Shown: piece by piece, positions 11,057-22,300 of the stretch
Position numbering within the stretch: position 1 is the stretch's first letter
How the letters are laid out: every line of letters begins with the position of its first letter
DNA from: Brachionus rotundiformis
Lineage: Eukaryota; Rotifera; Eurotatoria; Ploima; Brachionidae
Assembly: GCA_016802295.1 (NCBI GenBank)
Contig: JAESIW010000090.1
Span: forward strand, 401,469 to 465,468
Reading direction: 5' to 3'
DNA length: 64,000 nt
Notes under the pieces: generated by a model
Seen by the model: only the letters and a program-made list of their open reading frames with translations
What the model was told of the DNA's origin: nothing
Databases searched by the model: none
Translations under genes and position numbers: made by a program

Positions 11057-11208
11057 ACAAACAATTTAAAATTTTTAATTATTAATTTATTTTTTTAATT
11101 AATTAAAAAGTAATAAAATTTAAAGAAATAAAGTGTAAAAAAGAAAAAAACAAATAAAAAATCTCAACTGTTTGCTGTCTTTGGCCTTCGAATGGACTAG
11201 AATGGAAG

Positions 11209-12042
11209 CTATTCATTTAGGTTAATAACTGTGGGCGCTTGGTGTGTCGAGGTTTCTTCGGTTTTCAGCTTAGGCTTGGAAAAGTCGCCCGAAGAGTCGT
11301 AGGTGAAGAGTTTGCGGCGCGAGTTCTTCAGGGCCTCTTCGCTTATGGGCTGGATGAGAATAACCCGGTTGTACTGGCGCCATCTTAGACACAACTGAAA
11401 ATACATTTTACACTGAATGTACATAAAGACACAGCCGCCGGTGAAACCAATGGCAACTACTATGAGCTTTATCCAAAAGGCCCAGTCGAAATTTGACGAT
11501 TTGATCTCCTCAGCTGTGCGCTCGATCAGAACGTACAGCGACCATATGACACATGTTATGGCAATGAGATGAAAAGCAACTGAGCACAAAATCTTGCGTC
11601 TTTCTATGTGGTTCATGTCCAGCTTTTCCCAATTTTTGAATGGTCTAACTTTTGTCTGCATTATAAAGTCAAACTTGCACAGCTCACAGGACTTGGTGCC
11701 TAAAATTTGATTATTATTATTATTAATTTTTATTATTTATATTATTATCTGTTTGAGAGTACCATTGCTCTTGAGCCATTGCTGGAGACACGACTGGTGC
11801 ACGTGCCTGAGAGTGCCTGTGCAGTAGCAAGGCGAGATTAAGTACTCCTCGCTGGTCTCTTCGCAGTGGCAAATTCGGCACATCAGCGCGGTGCTCTTCA
11901 CACTGCTCTTGTCATCTTGAGACTCTGGCTCGGCTTGGATAGCTGCCGACACGTTAACTATTAATGGGTCTGTGTCGGTCAAATTTAACTCTTTGCTTAC
12001 ACTATTTGTCTTGTCGCTTTGGTTTGGTAAACTGTTGTCCAT
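11209..12042 (-). CDS. MARCHF1/8-like membrane-associated RING-CH E3 ubiquitin ligase
   Basis: Two exons, 12042-11763 and 11699-11209, separated by a 63-bp intron that interrupts the RING-CH finger, giving 256 residues. The finger reads CRIC, CYCTGT, HQSCLQQW, then CELCKFDF. The region after it (MQTKVRPFKNWEKL, then ERRKILCSVAFH) and the two membrane helices (about 135-160 and 175-197, with VAIGFTGGCVFMY) are diagnostic of the MARCHF1/8 branch, which downregulates surface receptors by ubiquitination in endosomes. A C-terminal cytosolic tail of about 50 residues is Ser/Thr-rich. The gene ends 152 bp from the CFAP299 stop in convergent orientation, and the polyadenylation signals of the two genes cross. 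Confidence 0.92.
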
Positions 12043-14499
12043 TTTGGCAAAGCATCGGAAACTATTTCATTTCTGTTCAGCTCAATACACACTTTTGTTT
12101 AAAGTATAAAAAGGCAAAAATTGATTTTTTTGTTTGTTCTATTTATATATATATATATATATAAAAAATAAATAATTTTTATTTTATTTTTTTAAATAAT
12201 AATAAATATAATAGCCATATATTCATTATTTATTATAATTTGCAAGCAAATTGGCAAAATTCGGCACGCGTACACCTTTAACTCTGCACCCCTCTCGACT
12301 TTTATCATAATTGGCAAAATTTTCTATCAATTATCATAATATGAATATTTCGTATGATTTCGCAGATAATTTAGACCCTATCTGCACCATATTTACCTAA
12401 TTTGTCCCTATTGACTTCATTTTTGTGCTTTTTTACCAATTGAAAAATAAAATTTTACCAATTAATTAACATTAAGTGTGTACAGAGAAATTATTAGTGA
12501 TTATCTATTATTATCTCTGATTATTTTAAATTTTTTAAAATTTATATTTATGAGGATTTTCATAAATTTTAATTAAATTTGCACTTAGCCAAGATTATTT
12601 ATTGTTAATTAGGTCTACCAAACGAGCTTATGATTAATGAAATTAAGATAATGAAAATAATGTTCTTTACAATTCAAATTTTGGTGGAAATTTAAATTTA
12701 ACCTTTGGATAAAAATTTTGTCTAAATTTGTTCAATTAAAAAAACAACAAATATATAAAAGAGTAATTAATGAATAAAATTTTTAATTAGCTTTTTTATT
12801 CAATTTTGAAAAGAATTCAAATTCCTACCTAGTTAAGTAAAGACAAGATAATTTGTAAATTTTTGGCCATATTTTACCAAATAGTTCGGAAATTAATTTT
12901 CCCTCTTGGTGATAACACAATGAACTCATAAAAATTATCACGTTTTCTATACAGATAAGCTTCGAGCATACATAGAATAATATGTGTAAATTTTTATATA
13001 AATATATATGTATCTATTATATTTATCTAATTTTTGACAAGTCTTTAGTGTGTGTGCTCTGACGTGATATCTGTTACATTAATAGAGGAAAAAAGTCTCT
13101 TTGGCACGATCCCATATTGCCTGCCTGATATGATAAGCTAATAAAATAGATTTTATTCTAAGAATATTCAAAGCTGAAAATATATTAAATTAATAAATTA
13201 AAAAATGACATAAAAATCTAATTTAAAATTAAAATTAGTCCAAATGACGCTAAATTAATAAAAATAAAATTGCCAATTTCCATTTAATCTTAAAATACCG
13301 ACTTCCTTGTTTTTAGTTAATTAATTTCATTAGAATAAGTAATTATATATTGATAAAAAGACAGCTAAAATCCATAATGATAATACTTAATATTAACAAA
13401 AGACAATTGTTAATTTAAAATAAGGAAATAAATTAATTTTCTATTTAAATTTATTTAAAAAAGCATCTTTATTTTATAGATATTTTTCTGCATATGTTTG
13501 GTTACCTTTTATACTCATTAGCTAAATTAGCCAATTTTTATCCTATTTTTATGAGAGAATAAAAATAATTTAAGCTTCTACATTATTATTTTAGAATAGC
13601 TCTTAATAATAAAATGTAATAATTTTAGATAATTTTTCTCAATGTACCTTTGGCAAATTAAAATTTTTAAATGCGAAAATTTAATTTTGATCCCAAAAAA
13701 AATTAGGTTAATATCTAAAAATATAATTTTTTTGTATTCTGTACGGATTCATTTAAGATCTTTTGACGAACTTGAAAAATTGTGTCAAAAACTATCAAAT
13801 CTTATAGAAATTTACCTAATAAATCTCGGATAAGATATTGGGCCTGAATTAGTTAACAAAGGTACTCATTAATTCACTCAGACAATGTCTTGAGATTAAA
13901 ACTTATGGTAAATAATTAATCAAATAATTTGCGTAATAGATAGTTTAATTTATGAAATTGAAATGGTGAATTATTGTTCTTGGTAACGGGAATATAGTGA
14001 ACCATGTCTTAAACAGTAGTGTTTGTCTTTAATTAAGTTAGATTTATCTTTATTTAAAAGTAAGAAAGACGAATTTCTAGGGCAATTAATTAATTTAGTT
14101 TTTATTATTTTATTTGGTAAAATGTCACCAAAATTAAATAGAAAGAGATGGGAAAAAAGGCAAGTTTTGGTACATAATTTACATTTTAAGACATTTATCT
14201 GTTAAAAATATTTTATTTTCTGACTTCCGGACCCTTTGGCTCAAATTGAAGCTACAAGTGGCCAAAAATGGTTGTCCTAAAATTCACATAGAAGATAAAC
14301 ACTTGATCTCTGAGAAATTATCAACTTAGATAAAACTGTTACTAAAACTTTAAAACGGTTCAATATTAAAACTTAAATTAAAACTCTTATTTCATAAAGA
14401 TACTTATTTAAAAAGCAATATTCAATCATTTGAGGATAATGTCTTTTATAAATCAAAAATTATTCAATAAAACACCTAATTTTATTTGATTTTAGAACA
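12043..14499. other. AT-rich intergenic region with a TA microsatellite
   Basis: A (TA)n run lies at about 12140-12163. The remainder to 14499 is AT-rich. Two open stretches of about 60 codons (13642-13833 and 14023-14205) have a composition expected of chance AT-rich frames and match no domain I know. Positions 14220-14300 read more complex and may be the outer part of the LINE remnant that follows. Confidence 0.4.
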
Positions 14500-15200
14500 A
14501 TTGTCATTTTTTTGGAGTCTTTTGTCCAGATCTTGTTGAAAACTAGACAGAAAAATATCCTTTGTTTAACTGTACCATTTTTTATGGTACAAAGAATCTA
14601 TCTAAAACAACTATTGAAAAAGATTTTGAGTATTTATATTCAGAATGTTTTGAAGTGGACTAGCAAAGTAAAATATTGCACAAGTCGTGGAAATCATATT
14701 TTGGGTATGATTTGTAGAAGTTTCTGGAATTTAAGAATTGATACGTTGAGAACGCTTTACACAGAAAAAAGAAGTTTCTGAAATTTAAAAAAGTCCAAAC
14801 AAGAATGACAAAAATAATCCCTTCACTTCGAAAATTTGACAACTCTAAAAGACTTGAAATGCTAAATTTAACTAATCTCAAAGTTAGAAAGATGAGAGGA
14901 GACTTATTTCAACTTTTTAAAATTATTAACAGATATGAAATTATCAATTTTGAAAATGGTATAAATTTTTCTGTAAATCAGTCGTACAACTTAAGAGGAC
15001 ATAACAAATGCATTGTTAGAGAAGATGTTTAAAGTTGCATGCAACGATATCATTTATTAACAAATCGAGTAGTTAATGGTTGGAATAGTCCGCCTCGGTA
15101 CATCGTGAATTCCGAGTCAATCATTAACTTCAAAATTAACCTGGAACCGATAGGATCGCAGAATTATTTACTACTACTACTAATTCTACTATAAATAAAT
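14500..15200 (+). mobile_element. Decayed LINE, C-terminal RT/connection region
   Basis: Three frames each carry a piece of the same protein. A GNHILGMICRSF-like piece is followed by LRIDTLRTLY (about 14690-14760). Then 14805-15032 has TKIIPSLRKF ... RLEMLNLTNL ... MRGDLFQLFKIINRYE ... YNLRGHN. Then YHLLTNRVVNGWN (15045-15095) lies beyond an in-frame TAA. This is the block order that follows the reverse transcriptase of jockey/CR1-like elements. The tail is the TACTACTAC-type sequence at 15166-15195. Confidence 0.75.
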
Positions 15201-16377
15201 CTGTAATTCATTTAATCATGAAAAATTTCTTTACAAAATGGTATATAGGAAAAAATCTTTGAATCCTCTTATTTTCACTATTAAATCGTAATCGGTTCAT
15301 CATTTTTCTCCTATTTGAATATTAGGACAATCATTTTTGACCACTTGTTATTATAAATAGTTGAAAAGCTATCTTATGGGAGACATGTATTACCCAACAG
15401 CCATTTTTATAAGACTAACTAATTATTCGTTAATTCATTAGTTTTATCATACATGATTTAAATTCTTCTCATATTCTTTATAATATTTTCTAAACTCGTT
15501 TAGTTATTGAATCAAGATGTCGTTGGAAAGCTAGAAATCCTAAGAACCTTTATAAATACTATTTTGGATTTTTATATTTTTTACATAGTTTTTAATTGCA
15601 ATTTAAACAATAAAGAATTTATACAAAACAATTCAATATTTTTATTTAAGTCCTATTGAGCCCTTAACACATATCAGAAATTCTATTGATTTTCCGTGAG
15701 GATCTCCACTTGAAATTCTTTACTTCTCTGATTAGATTTGTTATAGTGGTCCTCAAGACCCATTTGTTCCAATTTATTAACATGCGTTATTATTCCAATT
15801 TATTAACGTTTTATTACCTCATTTTTAAATAATTCATTTAAATACTATACTGCCAAAGTACAAGGCAGCATGAATACAAATTCTTTTAGAAAATTATATT
15901 TAAAGTAAAAGACAGATTTTTTTTATGTTATTTGGCATCAGCTTTCATTTAAAAAAAAAGTCCAACCTGTAGGCCGCTTCATGGACCCACATTATGAAAT
16001 GTACCAAGTAGTCTATTTGTTCATCTTGTTGAAGAACTGTATGGATTTCCCTATTAATAATTAATAATTAAATAAAATAAATAAATAAATAAAATTGTTT
16101 TTATCTATCTAAAAAATTCAAATTGACTGGTTATTTGGTTCCAAAAGCTCATTACCATTACCATAAACTAAGATCAAAAAGACAAATTTTTTGCGCCTTC
16201 TAAAACTTATGCTAAATTTTTAAATTTAAAATAAAAATAAAAAAAATAAAATTATAAAAAACGCACGTGCGTTCAAAAATTTCCAGGTTTTTAATAGAAA
16301 ATAAAAAATTTTAATATTTTTTATTTTTAATTAAATAATTAAATAATATTTAAAAAAAAAAGAGTAAAATAAAAACA
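15201..16377. other. AT-rich intergenic region upstream of MDN1
   Basis: No coding frame or repeat is recognisable. The MDN1 promoter must lie here. I see no convincing TATA or initiator. The last 120 bp before the MDN1 ATG are almost pure A/T apart from a short CGCACGTGCG palindrome at 16262-16271, whose core is a CACGTG E-box. Confidence 0.35.
16262..16271. promoter_or_regulatory. E-box in the MDN1 upstream region
   Basis: CGCACGTGCG, a palindrome around CACGTG, stands alone in AT-only sequence 107 bp before the MDN1 start codon. CACGTG is the binding site of Myc/Max-type bHLH-zip factors, which are known activators of ribosome-biogenesis genes in animals. That makes it a plausible control site for a ribosome-assembly gene. 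Function is inferred from motif and position only. Confidence 0.4.
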
Positions 16378-19300
16378 ATGAATAAGAACTTTAAGAATAT
16401 AAAGCATTTTGAGGCATTGATAGACGTTTGGATAGATAGCATGCTGTCCGGCAATGAACCAAAGTCGAAAAAAGCCAAAAAAAACCAACATCTGACCGAT
16501 CTGGACATGGTAATTGGCCTGTACAGACTTTTGGAGTTTGATTTTGACAACTATGCGACCAGATGGTGTCTAGCTCCTCTTTTTGACATTTTGAGCAACT
16601 CAAAAAAGCCCTTGGTCAAGTGGTTCACGCTCAAAATCGCCTCTATGATGCTCGGACTCAGCGCCGACCACCAGTCGGCTCTGTTCAATTCACATTTCAG
16701 TCAGCAAAGTCTTCAAAAGACAACTCTCAAGTATGCCAGACAAATAAATTTTAACTAAATTTTAACCAATCTTAATTAATTAATTAAACAGAGCACAGCT
16801 AATTTTGCTTAACGAGCCCGAACTGCGCCTAGATCCGAATGAGGATGCCATTGAGACAAACTTTACCAAAATAGACTTGGACTATTCGCGCATGAACCAA
16901 TGTAGTGACACAAATTTTGTCCAATTTGACAATGGACCTAAATTGAGCAAAAAAGAGCAAATTAGTGACACAGTGAGCACAAATTTGGTATTGGTAAGGA
17001 CCACAATGCGTAATTTGAACAAATTAGTTATGTCAGTGGTTACTGATCAGTGTATAGTGGTTGAAGGCGAGCTAAGCACTGGCAAAACATGTCTAGTCGA
17101 GTATTTGTCCGAAAAAAGCGGAAATAAGCTAATCAAGTATCAAATGGACGAGTTCATGGACAGCAAGTCTCTAATTGGCAATTATGTTTGTTCAGAGATA
17201 CCAGGCGAGTTTGTGTGGAAGCCAGGACCATTGTTTTCGTCTGTTAAAGAGGGCAATTGGATTTTGCTAGAAGACTTTGACCATGCGCCGCTCGATTCAC
17301 TCTCATTGCTCATAGATCTCTTGGAAACAAAAACCATCAAGCCATCGGACAACAAAATACACCTAAGCAGCAACTTTCGTCTCTTTCTTACACTCAGACC
17401 ATCGGACACCAAGCAAAACAACATGAATTTCATAGACAGCATCAAAAAAATGTCCAAGAGTGTGCTACTAGAGCCTTTGGTTGACCAAGAAATAGTTGGT
17501 ATAATATGCAACAAGTATCCTACATTTAAAATAAGCTCATCGGCTCATTTGGCCCAAAAGTTGCTCGACATATACAAATATTTGGATTTTGGCAAACAGG
17601 TTGAGATAGATGGCGATCTTGTTCGCCAGCGCGACAACAGATACTTGTCGCTACGCGATCTGCTCAAAGTATGCAATAGAATGAAGAATGAGAGAACTAG
17701 TGATCCAAGAGAGATGCTTATTAGGCTGTTGAATGATGTGTATGAGTGTTTTATGTGCTTTATTTCGAACAAGAGGCTACGCTATGACTACGCGGTTAAA
17801 GTTGGTGCCAAGCTAAACATTAACCGTGATGAAATAGATGCATTTTTGTTTAATAAAAAGCCTGCTTTCGTCAAAAATGACAGTGATATTACTTGTGGTA
17901 GAGTGAGACTTATGGTTGAAAAGAATGCTTGCCAAGTGAGTTCGAGCAAGTTTGTGTATACCAAGTCAGCGCTCAATTTGTTGGAAAAAATAGCCCGGTG
18001 TATTGAGTGCAACGAGCCGGTTCTGTTGTGTGGAGAGACCGGTGTTGGCAAAACAACTGCTTTGCAACATTTGGCAAATTTGTTGGGCAAAAAGATAAGC
18101 GTGGTAAATTTAAATCAGCAGACTGAGACCAGCGATTTGTTGGGAAGTTTTAAACCGGTCGATATAAAGACTCAAATGAAAATCCTAAAGGAGAAATTTG
18201 TCAACTTGTTTGCCAAGTATTTCAATGTCGACGAGAACAAGACTTTTCTAAATCATGTTCAGGTAAGTTAACTTTTAGAGCATACAATATTAGCAAGAAA
18301 TAATAAATTTGACTTGTTTAAATTTTATTAAATATATTTTGTTGTGTTAAACAATTTGGGTATTTTTTGTCTATTCTAATGACCAATAATTGTCAAGTTA
18401 TTTATTTTTCTTATTTCACTGTCTTGGTCTATTTTTACCAAATATGAGTGAATTTTAGTTCAAATACAAAAACAAAATATCAAAAATGCTAATGCTGAAG
18501 TTCTGAAAAAGCAAAACATGCTCTGTAAGTTGGAACACCTGGTACATGCTTTGTACACAAATTTCTGAATTTCGCAGACTTATTACTGAGTTTTGTAGAA
18601 TCATAATATTGATGGTACAAAGGATGAACTATGAGCTACAATTCACGGAACATGATTTTCTCCTTCTGAACTTGAGCTTTTGCATTTTTGATATTTTTTG
18701 TTCCAAATTAAATAATATAATTATGCCGCTTTCTCTGCTATCTCTAATTGAAGATCTTCTTTACTCTTTACGTTTTTCTCAAATTCCTTCATTAGCTTGC
18801 TTTTCACCTCGACTGCCCAACCCTGATCAACTGTTTTAAATGCTTATGGTGGCCAATCCTTAAAGCTGCTGCCATGTAATATATCATGAAACAATGAAAA
18901 AATTTCGTTAAACTAATTCTTTATTTAACTACAATTTGAAGATTAATAATAATATAAAAGAGTTGCTTATGTATTGAATCAAGTACGTGACAAGATTCCT
19001 AAAAGGAGTAAGGATACTTTTATAAATTGCCAAATCAGGGAAAATGAATTTTAATAATAATGATAATGATAATTGCTACGCTTATTTATGCGTGAAGTCT
19101 GGATTAATCAGACTGTAAGCAATATTAGTCACTCAATATGTTATCTAGTTTGTTTTTGAATAAGTCAATTGTTTTCGATTCGATTACCTCTTTTGTCAGT
19201 TTGTTCCAATCGCTAACAACTCTGTTAGTAAAAAAATCATACCTCGGTAAACAATTTTTTTTTTGTTCTATTCTTAGTTTGTATCGATTAGCTCTTGTAT

Positions 19301-22300
19301 TATATGTACTTACACCTTCCAAATGTTCACTGTACCAAATTATCTCGTCAAGTCCTTTCATGAACTTGTACATTTGTATTAGATATCCGCGTCTCCTTCT
19401 TGTCGAAAGTGTTGTAAGATTTAGTTTTTTGAGTCTTTCTGAATAACTTAGCTCACCAAATCCATTTATTTTTCGTGTAGCTCTTCTCTGTACTCTCTCA
19501 AGTGTATCAATAATTTTAATAAGTTTTCGTTGATAAATTATTCAAGACATCAACTAGAAATATGACATTTTCAAATATTTTCTATCAGACTCAGACATTC
19601 TTCAACATTCACTTCGTTACAGCTTAAGTTTGTAATACCTAAAGATTGTCCAGATCCTATAAGTATGAATATATCATGTCTGTTGTCGGGACTTTCCAAC
19701 TGTTACTTATAATCCCCAATGTACACACTTTGAAGCTCTTAGATTGTCCTTTTTACACGTAACACTCGAATTTCTCGTAGAAGAGTTACATCAAGTTAAT
19801 TATCCTCTGTGGCTACAGGGTTCGCTGTGTATGCTATCAAAAGCTTTCTTGAAGTCAACTAAGTTTAGTAACAATGTCGTATTTGATTTCCGATTTTGTT
19901 CTATGATGTTCCTTAGCGCAAATATCTGGTCTAAATGTATCCTCTGTCTCTTCTAAATCCCGCTCGTTCTTCTTTTAGAAGCCCATCGAATTCCTAGGAT
20001 TGTTAGGCATAAAATTTAAAAAATAATTAAATAAACCAATACTGACTGTAACTTTTATACAGACCTGCTATTCCAAATCAAATTGGAAGTACTTGCTACG
20101 ACTGATATCTCACGCGACCGAGTCAGCGTGCAAAAAATTCACCAAACACTACAACTCATTTGACGAATGGAAAGAACTAAAACAACAATGCAACAAATTG
20201 GACGACAATCTAGCCGAATTGATAAACAAGTTTACATTTCAATTTTTCGATGGCAAACTATCCGAAGCGATTGTGAACGGCGAATGGATAATACTCGACG
20301 AAATAAATCTAGCATCGGCGGACACACTTCAATTTCTGGGCTCATTGCTGGACAACAACAGCGAGTCGGGTTCATCGTCGATTATTTTGTACGAACGAGG
20401 CGACCACGAGGCGCTCAAACGACACGCTAACTTCCGTCTTTTCGGCGCCATGAACCCGGCCTCGGACGTCGGCAAACGCAACCTGCCCTCAAGCATACGC
20501 AACCGATTCACCGAACTGTTTGTCGACGAGCTTAACGAGCCAAACGACCTGGCCCTACTGGTCAAATCATATCTACAATATATGCCGGACATAAACACCA
20601 ATTTGGTCAATTCGATAGTCAACTTTTACCAGACGGTTCGCAGCGAGGACTTTTTGAAAAAGCTGTCGAACGGCACCGGCATGCCGCCCACCTACAGTCT
20701 CAGGACATTGTGTCGCGCGCTCAAAAACGCCGCCATCAACTCGTGCAACAACAGCCTAATATCAATATTTGACAGCTTGTGTCTCAGCTTTTTGACCGAT
20801 TTGAACCGCGAGTCGTCCATTTTGCTGGAAGAGTTCATCCAAAACAGCATACTAAAGCCGAACAGTGGCAATAACAGGACTAGAGTGGCCAAGATACAGC
20901 GCAACAAGCCACCATGCGAAATATTCGCCAATGGTGTTGGCCTACGAGCCGAACAATTGACGCACATAAACATCGAAGGCTATTGGATAATGCGAGGTCA
21001 ATTGGAGTGCATTGACCAGCCAGGTGATTTCATATTCACCAAATCGGTTAGTGACAATCTGAGGCGGTTGTGTCGCGTGTGCTCGGCCCGATTGCCGTGC
21101 TTGATCCAAGGCGACACGTCCATTGGCAAGACTAGTCTGATCAAGTGGCTGGCTGCGGCCACTGGCAATCGTCTCATACGCATCAACAACCACGATCACA
21201 CCGACCTGGCCGAGTACATTGGCTCGTATGTGATGGACGCCGGCTCGAATTTGGTGTTCAAAGAGGGCCTGCTGGTCGAGGCCATGCGACACGGCCACTG
21301 GATTCTGCTCGACGAGCTCAATTTGGCATCTAGCGAAGTGCTCGAAGCGCTCAATCGAGTACTTGACGACAATAGGGAATTGTACATACCAGAGAGTCAA
21401 CAATTGGTCAAAGCTCATCCGAGATTTTTGCTTTTTGCCACACAAAATCCGCCCGGCAAGTACGCCGGTCGCAAACAATTGTCCAAAGCGTTCAGAAATC
21501 GCTTCATCGAGCTGCACTATGACGAACTGCCAGATGATGAATTGCTCACTATTGTACAAAATAAATGCCAATTGCCCAAATCGTATGCCACTTTGTTAAT
21601 TAAGAGCATTGCTGATTTGAAGACAAAACGTTCTCAGGTGTGCGGCATATTCTTGGGCAAGGAGAGTTTGATTACGCTAAGGGATTTGTTCAGATGGGCA
21701 AGACGGTACTCGTGCGCCGATCCCAATGAGGTGAACACTGACTGGAAGCAGTATTTGGCCGAGCAGGGATTTTTGTTGCTTACGTCACGATGTAGAGCCG
21801 ATCAGGACGTGCGCACAATACATGCCAGCATTGAGAAAAGCTTTGGCCGAAAGATAGACATCAATGAGCTAAATGAGCCGAGGAACTTGTGTGCGTCTAT
21901 AATGAGCGTGTTGAATGAGATAATTGAGTATGCAAGGGTTCACTTTGGCGAGTATGTGTGGACGCCGTCGGCTAGACGTACAGCTCTGTTGGCCGGATTG
22001 GCTTATAAATTCAATGAGCCGTTCTTGCTTGTCGGTGAGACTGGCATCGGCAAAACGACCATTTGTCAAATATTGTCGCGTATGTATGGCAAACAATTGA
22101 GCATTGTTAATTGTCACATGCATTCGGAGGCTAGTGATTTTTTGGGCTCGATGCGACCTGTGCGATCAAGTGGAGTGGACAAGTTGTTCGAGTGGAAGGA
22201 TGGTCCGTTGGTTACTGCGCTAAAGGATGGACACGATTTTCTAATAGACGAAATATCGCTAGCTGACGATTCTGTGCTGGAGAGACTGAATTCGGTTCTC

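Noticed and set aside
13642..13833. 63-codon plus-strand frame
   Set aside because: AT-rich, Ile/Leu/Lys-rich chance frame with no domain or supporting splice signal.
20942..21571. 209-codon minus-strand frame within MDN1 exon 3
   Set aside because: Fully antisense to the AAA3 module of midasin, which explains the sequence in the plus frame.
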